Positions 1-8,142 of a DNA stretch of 64,000 bases are shown one piece after another. The stretch comes from Tritrichomonas foetus (Eukaryota; Parabasalia; Tritrichomonadida; Tritrichomonadidae): positions 1 through 64,000 of the forward strand of contig MLAK01000582.1 of NCBI GenBank assembly GCA_001839685.1, in the 5' to 3' direction. The notes under the pieces were generated by a model that was given only the letters and a program-made list of their open reading frames with translations, was not told the DNA's origin and made no database searches. Each line of letters opens with the position of its first letter. The first letter of the stretch is position 1. A program made the translations under genes and the position numbers.

Positions 1-591
1 TGGTCCCACAAAATCTTTGGGGGACCACTTTGTAAACCTTTCATATAGGAGGTGAGACATTTTGTGTTTTTATCTTTTTGTAAAATAACCGAATCACAAA
101 AACAAGAAATGAAAAATTAAGCCATAAATTCAAATTTTAATATACCTCTGCATTCTGAGTCGTAATTTACTACCAAAAGTTAAGATAGAATTTCACCTTT
201 TTAATTGACCAAATTTGGCCATAGTGCAAAGGAATATAAAAATTTATAAAACCGATTGAAAAAATTCAAAATCTGTTTGTTTTCAAGTGAATGGAAAAAA
301 TCCAATACTGAACAAAAAAATGCATTGATTAGCTTGATCACGTTTTTGAGGTCAAACGGACACATTATCATATTTCCTAATTCCCATTTGTTATGGGTGG
401 CGCTTAAGGACACTTTTATGGTCAAAAAAGTGCTCCTTATGGGCAAAAAATGTCCATGAGTAGCACCTTAACCGTTTTTTATTTATATATATTTATTTTC
501 ACATAAAAATGAATTTGAATGTAAAACTGTTTTCAGTGACACGGAATTTTGTATTTTGCGCTTTGTTTGATTGAGAATTCACGGAAATTTG

Positions 592-750
592 ATGCGATCT
601 CTTCCAATAATATATAAAATTGGCAAAATTAATAAAATCAAGATGGACCACTCGTGGGAAAAAAGCATATCGACATTCAAGGAATCGATAAGGGCGATGA
701 GGAATGCTTGGAGGGAAATTTCCATTTCTGAAAACGAAAACAATAATTGA
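592..750 (+). CDS. Possible small protein, 52 aa (or 35 aa from 643)
   Basis: An ATG-initiated ORF of 52 codons with a second in-frame ATG at 643. The part after 643 uses richer codons (GAC, CAC, TCG, TGG, AAG, AGG, GCG) than surrounding AT-rich DNA and would encode an amphipathic segment (STFKESIRAMRNAWREIS) ending in an Asn-rich tail. I do not recognise it. It lies just upstream of RPS29 on the same strand and could be a separate short gene or chance. The evidence is only codon texture and the intact frame, so confidence is low. Confidence 0.3.
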   Translation: MRSLPIIYKIGKINKIKMDHSWEKSISTFKESIRAMRNAWREISISENENNN

Positions 751-775
751 TTCAAATAAATTATGATTTTAGATA

Positions 776-785
776 GAACTTTTTG
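776..785 (+). promoter_or_regulatory. GAACTTTTTG element upstream of RPS29
   Basis: One member of a recurrent intergenic element in this window (GAACTTTTTC/G or its reverse complement). It lies 83 bp before the RPS29 ATG. A regulatory role is inferred only from recurrence near gene starts. Confidence 0.35.
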
Positions 786-867
786 AATTAAATGACTCAA
801 TGTAAACTTCTGTAAATTGAATATAGATTTTGAATTCGGAATGCGGTTATGGTCCGCCTTTTAACAA

Positions 868-1041
868 ATGCCAGTCGACTTTGTTCCAAAACACAACCGT
901 GAAAACGCTAAAGGATCATTCGCCCGTGGTTGCCGCGTTTGCCAAAAACGCCGTGGTGTCATCCGCTCATACGGTCTTAACATGTGCCGCAGATGCTTCC
1001 GTGAACGCGCCGCAGTTCTTGGATTTAAGAAGTATGACTAA
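868..1041 (+). CDS. RPS29: 40S ribosomal protein S29 (uS14)
   Basis: This 57-residue protein starts at the ATG at 868 and ends TAA at 1039-1041. It shows the uS14 zinc-ribbon: CRVC near residues 22-25 and CRRC near 40-43, the YGLNMCRRCFRE core and the C-terminal GFKKYD, all typical of eukaryotic S29 (usually 56 residues). It binds zinc and 18S rRNA in the head of the small ribosomal subunit. A longer 72-codon ORF (830-1048) overlaps it in another frame and has no family resemblance, so an annotation by ORF length alone would miss the real gene. Codons are C-rich (CGC, CGT, GTC, AAC), as expected for a highly expressed trichomonad gene. The identification is secure. Confidence 0.95.
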   Translation: MPVDFVPKHNRENAKGSFARGCRVCQKRRGVIRSYGLNMCRRCFRERAAVLGFKKYD

Positions 1042-1460
1042 ACAGTAAATGAAATACAGATTCGTTTCTCTTATTTTCGATTTCTCATTTTTCCCTAATT
1101 CAAACGTTTTCCACATATCGATCGATTTTTGAAAAACTAATCAGACATACTTATTATTTCCTAATGAGTCGTCAATATCTTACTACATGTATGTCGTAAC
1201 AAGTGTTTTTTGTTTTACATCGATATGGTGAGGCGTTCGAAGATATTCATTATATTTTTTTCTTTCTGATAATCTTAGAATGTATGATAATTTTAATATA
1301 ATAGTGCAATTAATCATATAGATATTATTTTTTTTATCAGCCTATGATGAATCCAATCCAAATGAAATATTTCATCATAAAAAATTCTTCTTCAATATGA
1401 GTGATATAACTCTCAATTACTTGACAAAAATATTACCAAAATATATAAAATATCGAATTT
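1042..1460. other. Intergenic region
   Basis: AT-rich spacer between the 3' ends of RPS29 and the converging AAA gene. I see no RNA gene, long ORF or repeat in it. Confidence 0.5.
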
Positions 1461-3578
1461 TTAATAATCGTTTCGTCTACTTTTCCTCTTTCTTTGGGCT
1501 CTTGGCTCATCTTCATCACTGTCATCGTCACTATCATTTTGTTTTCTTCTAGTTCTTCTTTTCTTTCCAAAATCATCATCTTCATCATCTTCGGAATCAC
1601 CTCGCCTCCTTCGATGATGTTTCCTCGAAAAAACATCATTATCATCATCATTATATCTTTGGTTTCTACTTCCTTTCCTTCTTTTATCATCTTTTCTCTC
1701 ATTTTCATCATCGTCGTCTTCATCATTTCGTCTTCTAGTTTTTCCATTGAAAGGATTATTCTTTGATTTTCGACGGTTGTTTGAGCTATCATCTTCATCT
1801 GAGTCATTTCTATTGTTTCCAGAAAATGGATCATTTCTTGCTTTTCTTCTTCTATTATTACTCGGTCTATTTTCATCATCTTCATCATCAGAATCATTTC
1901 TTCCTCTTCTTCTTGATCTTCTACGAAAAACATCATCTTCATTATCTTCATCTTCATCACTTTCATCTCTATATCTATGTCTTCTTCTCCTTCTATTACT
2001 TGATCTATCATTTTCATCATAATCATCATTTTCATCCTCACTGTCGATTCTTCTTCTTCTTCGATTATGTGAATTTTTAGATGGTCTTCTTGAAAATGGA
2101 TCATCATCATCGTCATCATCATTATTGACATTATCGTCATTTTGATCATCACTACTATCATTATAATGATGCCTTCGCCTATGCCTCCTTCTGTGCCTTG
2201 ATCCATGATGTCTGTCATTCTCTTCATCGTCTTCATCATTCTCATCTTCATCATCATTGAAATCTCTATTTCGCCTTCTTCTTCTTCGTCCACCGAAACC
2301 GAAATGCATGGATTTCATTTTTGTATTTAATGCATATACTGCAAGTGCTTCACTGATATCTGATCCTTGTGTGCCTGTTACTTCTTCAATAAGTGAAGCT
2401 ACAGCAAAACGACAAATTTTTTCAATTTCTTTAACGGAAAGTGAATCATCTATCTGATTTGCAATTTCTTCTAAATCATCATTATCAACTCTCATTCCAC
2501 AAGTGAACATTTTAATCATACTTTTACGTTGATCAATTGAAGGATTATGAAGATGAATCTGATGACCAAATCGACCTTCTCTTAAAAGTGATGGATCTAT
2601 TTTTTCAATTGAAGAAACTGTTGCAATCACAAAAATACCTGGACGTTGCATTACAATATCAAATAGACTAAAGAAAGTTGCAAGTTTACATTTCTCGCTT
2701 GTAAGTTTGGCATCTTTAAATGAAGTTATTGCATAATCCAAATCATCAAGCATAATTAAACATTGCGGCTTTTCAGCAGTGAATCCAAAAATTTGGTTCA
2801 ACTTATCAACAAAATCAGAGGTACTCAATTTTTTAAGTCTTTTTGTTGAGCAATAAATAGAAGGAATGTTTATTGTATATGAAATAGCTGACAATAAGCT
2901 AGTTTTTCCACTCCCTGATGGACCACTTATAATAATTCCAGAAGAACCAGGAAAATTTAATGCTTTCAATAATTTTTGATGATTTGCTGGATAATAAACA
3001 TTATTTTTAACAAAATCAATGATTTCATTGTCTAAAACAAGTGTCGATAGATGCTTAGGAAGAATTGGTTTTGGCAAAAGCGGGCCTGGTTCATTTGTGA
3101 AATAAAGTTTTGTTGAGTTGTTTGAAAAACTTCTATCTACTGGCAAACAACTCAAAATTTTGAATGCTCTTTCATGTGAGCCTATTTTCAAAGTAAAGAT
3201 TGAATCAGTCGAAATTGGCCTTGAATCAGACGCAAAGTAATGCTTAACTGCTGATTGATAATCTTCATTGGTTTTCTCGAATAATGGCGCAATTTGAATG
3301 GCATTGCACTGGTCGTCTCCTGAAAATGGAAGAATCGGAATCTTATCTCCAGGGGAGGCCGCCAGCGTGAGTTGAACGGAGTGCGTGATTCGAGTTGTAT
3401 TAACAGGGCAATCAGAATCTTTGATAACTTTAACGACTGTGATTGTTCCGTTGACGCCTTTGATTAAAGCAAATCCGTTTTCTTCGATTTCGAGCGATTT
3501 CATGGAATCTGGATTTAAAAGTATAGTAAAATTGAGTGGAAGAGAAACAATCGCCACTGAGAAAAGATCTTGGGACAT
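1461..3578 (-). CDS. CDC48-like single-AAA ATPase with Asp/Arg-rich tail
   Basis: The protein has 705 residues from the ATG at 3578; the longer frame to 3593 would begin with TTG. Residues about 1-180 resemble the CDC48/p97 N-domain, including a region like the p97 KPYF...RP...GD segment (KHYFASDSRPISTDS). One AAA+ module follows: Walker A GPSGSGKT near residue 219, Walker B LIMLDDLDY near 276 (Asp-Asp instead of Asp-Glu) and an Arg-finger-like REGRFG near 338. CDC48 normally has two AAA rings, and only one is present. The last 280 or so residues alternate Asp/Glu and Arg/Lys clusters, a charged low-complexity tail. The likely role is a protein-remodelling ATPase with chromatin or RNA contacts; the tail function is inference. 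It is divergently arranged with the gene at 3776. Confidence 0.8.
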   Translation of the reverse strand: MSQDLFSVAIVSLPLNFTILLNPDSMKSLEIEENGFALIKGVNGTITVVKVIKDSDCPVNTTRITHSVQLTLAASPGDKIPILPFSGDDQCNAIQIAPLFEKTNEDYQSAVKHYFASDSRPISTDSIFTLKIGSHERAFKILSCLPVDRSFSNNSTKLYFTNEPGPLLPKPILPKHLSTLVLDNEIIDFVKNNVYYPANHQKLLKALNFPGSSGIIISGPSGSGKTSLLSAISYTINIPSIYCSTKRLKKLSTSDFVDKLNQIFGFTAEKPQCLIMLDDLDYAITSFKDAKLTSEKCKLATFFSLFDIVMQRPGIFVIATVSSIEKIDPSLLREGRFGHQIHLHNPSIDQRKSMIKMFTCGMRVDNDDLEEIANQIDDSLSVKEIEKICRFAVASLIEEVTGTQGSDISEALAVYALNTKMKSMHFGFGGRRRRRRNRDFNDDEDENDEDDEENDRHHGSRHRRRHRRRHHYNDSSDDQNDDNVNNDDDDDDDPFSRRPSKNSHNRRRRRIDSEDENDDYDENDRSSNRRRRRHRYRDESDEDEDNEDDVFRRRSRRRGRNDSDDEDDENRPSNNRRRKARNDPFSGNNRNDSDEDDSSNNRRKSKNNPFNGKTRRRNDEDDDDENERKDDKRRKGSRNQRYNDDDNDVFSRKHHRRRRGDSEDDEDDDFGKKRRTRRKQNDSDDDSDEDEPRAQRKRKSRRNDY

Positions 3579-3618
3579 GATGATAGATTTCAATCTCCAC
3601 TGAGAATTTTCGTCGATT

Positions 3619-3676
3619 GAACTTTTTGATTAGTATCGTTTCTCAGAAAAAGTTACCCAATTAAGTGAACTTTTTC
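3619..3676. promoter_or_regulatory. Cluster of three GAACTTTTT(C/G)-type elements between divergent genes
   Basis: GAACTTTTTG (3619-3628), GAAAAAGTT (3646-3654) and GAACTTTTTC (3667-3676) lie in the 197-bp spacer between the AAA gene (start 3578, minus) and the gene at 3776 (plus). The last two form an inverted pair. The position fits a shared bidirectional promoter. This is inference from position and recurrence. Confidence 0.4.
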
Positions 3677-3775
3677 TGCATTTAATTGCTCAATTTCAGA
3701 CTGAAATTTTTAACTCGATAAACGGCCGTCTTGCGCACGTTAATAATAAAGTTATTGGTACGAAAATTTTCCTAA

Positions 3776-4366
3776 ATGTGGTATGAGCAAAATGACCAAT
3801 TTGTGAGGGCTCCGACACCACAAGCTTTCGATAGACTCGTCCAAGATCTGGAAGATAATGATACTGTTCTCTTTCAATCTATTCGCTTACCAAGCTCCAA
3901 AAATAATGAAAACCAACAACCCGAAAAAGAAGAATCAAAACGCGATGATCCAATTGCTGATGTTAGAAATAGTCGTGCATCAGTTCAATCTTTCCAGTCA
4001 AATAAAAACAGTTTGAACACCAATTTTGTTTCAGACGAAGACGAAGAAATTCAATTGATCAAAGAAAAAATTGCAGAAGTAGAGTTTGCTAATGCTAAAA
4101 AGGATGAAATCATTCGAAACAAAGATGAACAAATCGCATCACTCCAGAAACAAATTCAAGCCTTGCGAGGAACTCCTGCCCGTGCAATGACATCTCAATC
4201 AAGCAGACCAAGTAAAGATGCCGATATGATGCAGTTCTACAAAAGCCAATACGAAACAACTCTTTTCCGCTATGAAAAATTGAAAGAAGTTCTCTCAATG
4301 AATGAGTCAGTAAAGCAGGCTCAATCAGCAAGACCAATAGCTCCTCATAAGCGACCAAAGAAGTAA
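3776..4366 (+). CDS. Hypothetical coiled-coil protein, 196 aa
   Basis: Not recognised. The N-terminal 45 residues may fold (MWYEQNDQFVRAP start), then an acidic, Ser/Asn-rich linker to about residue 85, a predicted coiled coil (IQLIKEKIAEVEFANAKKD and onward, about residues 90-130), a Ser/Thr-rich segment and a basic C-terminus ending RPKK. It looks like a small structural or adaptor protein. It shares a divergent promoter region with the AAA ATPase gene. The ATG at 3776 is the first in frame. Confidence 0.65.
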   Translation: MWYEQNDQFVRAPTPQAFDRLVQDLEDNDTVLFQSIRLPSSKNNENQQPEKEESKRDDPIADVRNSRASVQSFQSNKNSLNTNFVSDEDEEIQLIKEKIAEVEFANAKKDEIIRNKDEQIASLQKQIQALRGTPARAMTSQSSRPSKDADMMQFYKSQYETTLFRYEKLKEVLSMNESVKQAQSARPIAPHKRPKK

Positions 4367-4998
4367 TATTAAACGTGTCTGTTTTTTCTCAGAATCAAAA
4401 TTCTCGAATTTCTTTCATCACTAACTCATCTTTTATTTTTGATATTCATCCTATTATTTGAGATTTCTGGAAAGATCAGCGAACAAGTTTAATAAAGTAA
4501 TCCATCACATTCATATTCATAAAAGAAGAAATGAATTATCCTACAATCTTGATTAATGCTAATAACGATCGATTGTAGGCTCTGCATCAGATACATTGTA
4601 TCTTTACAAAAGAATTAATAAAAATCCATAAAACTCATATCAACTAAAATATAGAAGAAAACCATATTCTTATCAAAAGTCTTTTGATTAGGTAAATATT
4701 CATTATACTTTTATCATCTGAAAGATAAAAAGCACAATCCAAAGTTTGATGATTTAATTTACCAAACACAAAAGTTTGGTGGTAAATCTTGTAGGCATAA
4801 TTATTGTTTATTATATTTCATTGAAGGAAATGAACTAATCTGAAAACTTTTTGTTGGATAATCATGAACAAAACGAATTAGATACCTTTTGGATTTGAAA
4901 ATATATTAATAACTATTATTGTTAAGAAGAATTGTGCCTTTAAATCATAAAATTCATTTATTTAAAGAAAAAAAATATCGATATAGCAACAAAGCAAA
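4367..4998. other. Intergenic region with hairpins
   Basis: No gene seen. Two clear foldbacks occur. CCTACAATC (4540-4548) pairs perfectly with GATTGTAGG (4571-4579). A stronger hairpin spans 4757-4787: an 11-bp stem (ATTTACCAAAC side) with a 2-nt GG bulge and a 6-nt loop. Both lie between two converging 3' ends and could be structured 3' UTR or terminator-like sequences. Confidence 0.5.
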
Positions 4999-5487
4999 TT
5001 AGGAAACAGGCAAGTTTTGGCAATCAGCATTTCCTTCATGCCAATTTCCTGTCCAAACTTGCTTATTAGCATCTGTGAATACACCAGGTCCCTCCATTTT
5101 TCCGTTTTCCCAATTTCCATCAAATGTGGAGCCGTCTGGCCATGTGTAGACGCCATGTCCACTCATTTGTCCGTTTTTCCATTCACCTTTGTAGGTCGAT
5201 CCATCAATTGCTGTGTATGTTCCCATTCCATGATATAAATCTTCAACAAAATGGCCATCATAAGTCGCTCCACCATCTGTATAAATTCCAACACCGTGTC
5301 TCTTCATTACGCCATCAAAGCGTTGCCATTGGCCTTCGTATTTCGATTTCGTAAGTGGATGTGTGAAGACTCCTTCACCTGCGGTGGCTGGTGTATTTTC
5401 TAGTTCGAGTCCTTGATTCTTTCCTTTGGGTCCTTTTTTGGGTGGTGGAGGTCTTGCGGCGTCTGCGCCAGCTGGTTTGGGTGGCAT
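4999..5487 (-). CDS. MORN-repeat protein, 162 aa
   Basis: After a Pro/Lys/Gly-rich N-terminus (MPPKPAGADAARPPPPKK) the protein carries four to five MORN repeats from about residue 45, with the typical YxGxWxxGxxxGxGxY spacing: YEGQWQRFDGV, YDGHFVEDLYHGMG, YKGEWKNGQMSGHGVY, FDGNWENGKMEGPGVF and WTGNWHEG. MORN proteins act in membrane or cytoskeleton attachment, in protists often at basal bodies or flagella. The short length resembles MORN2-like or flagellar MORN proteins. The specific partner is unknown. The start at the ATG at 5487 is well placed. Confidence 0.85.
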   Translation of the reverse strand: MPPKPAGADAARPPPPKKGPKGKNQGLELENTPATAGEGVFTHPLTKSKYEGQWQRFDGVMKRHGVGIYTDGGATYDGHFVEDLYHGMGTYTAIDGSTYKGEWKNGQMSGHGVYTWPDGSTFDGNWENGKMEGPGVFTDANKQVWTGNWHEGNADCQNLPVS

Positions 5488-6028
5488 TATATAACGGACA
5501 ATTTTCCTTATCGTACTTATCGTTAAATGCGTCTCAATTTTTCCGTTGATATTTAGCCGGATAAAAATTTAAATGTGAAAGAGATTTCCATCATGACTTT
5601 CATTAAAGGTGAGATTGTCACACCCAACATTAAAACAAGAAAAAAATGGTACTGTTGTCTGAAAATATAATGGAAATGATTTTCAAATTATGATTGAGAA
5701 AATTTCAAATTTCTGTATAATATTTGATAAGTCTAGTATCAATGCATAAGTTTATGTGAAGTATTCAATTAAACAAAAAAATTCTTTGTAAGTCGGGCAT
5801 TAATTCATAAGAATATGAGAAATATGATTAGGAATTTATTCAAAGATTGTTATCGAAATCATGAATTATGGGTTCCATTAAATGAACCACAATTTTTGTA
5901 TTAACACAAAAATATTTTATTAAGAAACATATTGGACAAAAAGTTTGGTTGTGAATTAGATTGTTATAAAAAATAGCCACCATTTTCGCCTTTAATTTTT
6001 ACAAAGTCAGTAGCTACTTTCGAGTTAG
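5488..6028. other. Intergenic region
   Basis: AT-rich spacer upstream of the MORN gene and downstream of the 6029 gene. It contains a perfect 14-bp palindrome GAGTTAGCTAACTC (6022-6035) that overlaps the stop of that gene. No ORF or RNA gene is supported. Confidence 0.45.
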
Positions 6029-6289
6029 CTAACTCATAATTTTTTTAGATTTAATTATATGATTATATTGGGGTGATATGGAGCAAATAGGACTCACCGA
6101 TTCGGCTCTTTTAGATGACGACAAACCGGATCGTGGTGACCTTTCTTTCTTGCTCTCATGAGTTGATTCATGACTTTTTGTCATTTGGCAACAATATTCA
6201 TGAATTGGCAAAACTCCTAGTTCTACTTCAGTTTGACAGTACCTACACTTTACGAGTTTATGCTGCAAATCACTCACATTGATGTTCAT
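6029..6289 (-). CDS. Small zinc-finger-like protein, 86 aa
   Basis: The start is the ATG at 6289 (a longer frame would begin TTG). Residues about 15-35 read CRYCQTEVELGVLPIHEYCC, a C-x2-C ... H-x2/3-C arrangement as in C2HC or TRAF-like zinc fingers, where CxYC begins a beta-hairpin and HxxxC a short helix. The rest is basic, Ser-rich and low complexity (STHESKKERSPRSGLSSSKR). It could bind protein or nucleic acid. The gene is short and isolated; the zinc motif is the main reason to believe it. Confidence 0.5.
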   Translation of the reverse strand: MNINVSDLQHKLVKCRYCQTEVELGVLPIHEYCCQMTKSHESTHESKKERSPRSGLSSSKRAESVSPICSISPQYNHIIKSKKIMS

Positions 6290-6813
6290 TACCAAAAAAA
6301 TGACAAAAAATTGACCATACTACTGGTTAATTTATAAAGGTAAAATCTTCAGATTTCGATTTACTCGTTTCTGGCCAAAATCATTATAACTCCTTTAAAT
6401 TCGATTCATAGGTAGCAATATATTTGGGTATGCTAATTCACAAAATATGAAGCTCTAGCATAAAGAGATAGGAAGGAAATTTCGTGATGAGAAATGAAAA
6501 GACCGTTTTTTATTTCAACCTTTTTTATTCAATTGAATATATTTTAATAATAAATTCAATTGGCTTTTCACAGCACTATCAAAAAGTTGAGGGAAAGTGA
6601 TAAAGCTTTAGTATCTCGATTTCTTTTCAATAAAAACATATTATTACCACCAAGCAATCAGTTGAAATATCACATGTATTTTATGTCTCCATCGAAACGA
6701 CAAAATATCAATGCAAAAGTTTACTTTTCCAAATAAATTGACAACGTTTTTTTTGCACTTTTTTGAAGGTATTTGAATTGTTTACATAATAAAACCGTCT
6801 TGATTATTTATCA
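6290..6813. other. Intergenic region between divergent genes
   Basis: Separates the zinc-finger-like gene (minus) from PP4c (plus) and should hold both promoters. A CACTTTTTTG sequence at about 6757-6766 resembles the recurrent element. Nothing else is recognised. Confidence 0.4.
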
Positions 6814-7737
6814 ATGTCTTGGCTCTCTGATCTCGATCAGCTTATCGAAAAACTCAAGCGCTGCGAATACCCAACCGAGGGTGAAGTCCAAATTCTCTGT
6901 CAGAAAGCAATCGAGGTTCTCGCCGACGAACCATCCGTAAAGCTCGTTCCTGCCCCTGTTACAATTTGCGGTGATATTCACGGCCAGTTCTATGATCTCC
7001 GCGAGTTGTTCTTTGTTGGTGGCAATCCGCCCGAAACAAACTACCTGTTTATGGGAGATTATGTCGATCGCGGGTTTTACTCACTCGAAACCTTCCTCGT
7101 CTTACTCGCTCTTAAAGTCCGTTATCCAAATCGTATGACCATGCTCAGAGGAAATCACGAATCGCGTCAGACAACCCAAGCTTATGGATTTTATGATGAA
7201 TGCCTTCGAAAGTACGGAAATCCAAACGTTTGGAAAATGTGTACTGATGTTTTCGATTGTTTAACTCTCTCCGCTGTTGTCGAAAGCAGAATTTTCTGTG
7301 TACACGGAGGTTTATCCCCAGCGATTACATCCCTCGACCAACTTAAAGCTCTCGAAAGACGACAGGAAATTCCACATACAGGTGCAATCAGCGACCTTTT
7401 GTGGAGTGACCCAGAAGAAATAGAAGGCTACACAATTTCACCAAGAGGTGCAGGATATATTTTCGGACCAGACGTCGTTCTTCAGTTTAACCACCAGAAC
7501 AAGCTCGAGCTCATCGCGAGATCACATCAGCTCGTTATGGAGGGTTTCAAACTAATGTTCGAAGATATGCTCGTTACTGTCTGGAGTGCGCCAAACTACT
7601 GTTATAGAAGTGGTAACGTCGCTTCTATCCTCGAGTGTGACGACACGATGTCGAAGAGCTTCAAGATTTTCGACGCAGCACCACAGAGCGTTCGCGGAGG
7701 CGTCCCAGAAAGAACATTGCCAGATTACTTCCTTTGA
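6814..7737 (+). CDS. PPP4C: Serine/threonine protein phosphatase 4 catalytic subunit
   Basis: The protein has 307 residues, the same length as human PP4c. All PPP-family metal and catalytic motifs are present: GDIHGQ, GDYVDRG, RGNHES, the HGG(LSP) region, and YCYRSGN near the C-terminus. The C-terminal DYFL matches the carboxymethylated tail of PP2A, PP4 and PP6. The N-terminus ([21 protein letters not shown]) and [18 protein letters not shown]...LALKVRYP are closer to PP4 than to PP2A or PP6. PP4 dephosphorylates substrates in the DNA damage response, centrosome function and splicing, bound to regulatory subunits. Codon use is C-rich (CTC, CGC), as in conserved trichomonad genes. PP4 versus PP6 is judged by eye. 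Confidence 0.93.
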   Translation: MSWLSDLDQLIEKLKRCEYPTEGEVQILCQKAIEVLADEPSVKLVPAPVTICGDIHGQFYDLRELFFVGGNPPETNYLFMGDYVDRGFYSLETFLVLLALKVRYPNRMTMLRGNHESRQTTQAYGFYDECLRKYGNPNVWKMCTDVFDCLTLSAVVESRIFCVHGGLSPAITSLDQLKALERRQEIPHTGAISDLLWSDPEEIEGYTISPRGAGYIFGPDVVLQFNHQNKLELIARSHQLVMEGFKLMFEDMLVTVWSAPNYCYRSGNVASILECDDTMSKSFKIFDAAPQSVRGGVPERTLPDYFL

Positions 7738-8142
7738 ATAAAATCATTTATCTTCAGCTTTATCTTTAAATAGCTTTATTTTTTAAATTGTTTTTTCTTT
7801 AAAGTAGTTTTATCTTTTAATGACTTTATCTTTAAAATTGCTTTATCTCCGGTTTCCTGGATTCATTGATGCTTTTTTTTTCTCATGGTTTATTACTCAT
7901 ATGCAACTTTATGTATTTCAAAAAGAGCTTTTTAAAGAAATGACGTTTTAGATTCGTTAATTTACACATCAAATGAGAATATATAGTTTATTCATTTTTG
8001 AGGAAAAAGAGTCTCTTTATGAATACAATATTGTATGCAATCATCCAATTTGTACATTAATGAATGTTTTTTAGAAGAATAATCAAAGTGCCAATATATA
8101 AATAATAGAAAGAATATAATAATATGAGATGGGTGATGCAGT
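7738..8142. repeat. Intergenic region with degenerate CTTTATCTTTAAA repeats
   Basis: Between the converging 3' ends of PP4c and CNOT10. From about 7750 to 7852 a CTTTATCTTTAAA-like unit recurs imperfectly four to five times at roughly 20-30 nt spacing, probably replication slippage in the 3' flank. No gene is seen. Confidence 0.5.

Larger units (their letters stand above)
1..867. other. Intergenic region with edge hairpin and one small ORF
   Basis: Upstream sequence of the RPS29 gene. Bases 1-27 form a hairpin: TGGTCCC (1-7) pairs with GGGACCA (21-27), followed inward by CAAA/TTTG with a 3-nt loop. An imperfect inverted repeat lies at about 405-445. A GAACTTTTTG element sits at 776-785, 83 bp before the RPS29 start codon. 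The 592-750 ORF is listed separately. No other coding signal is convincing. Confidence 0.5.

Noticed and set aside
830..1048. 72-codon ORF overlapping RPS29
   Set aside because: No family match; the other frame is a clear uS14 protein.
1433..2293. 286-codon Met/Lys/Glu-rich ORF opposite in frame to the AAA tail
   Set aside because: It is the alternate frame of the Asp/Arg-rich coding repeats (GAT/GAA runs read as ATG), with no domain.
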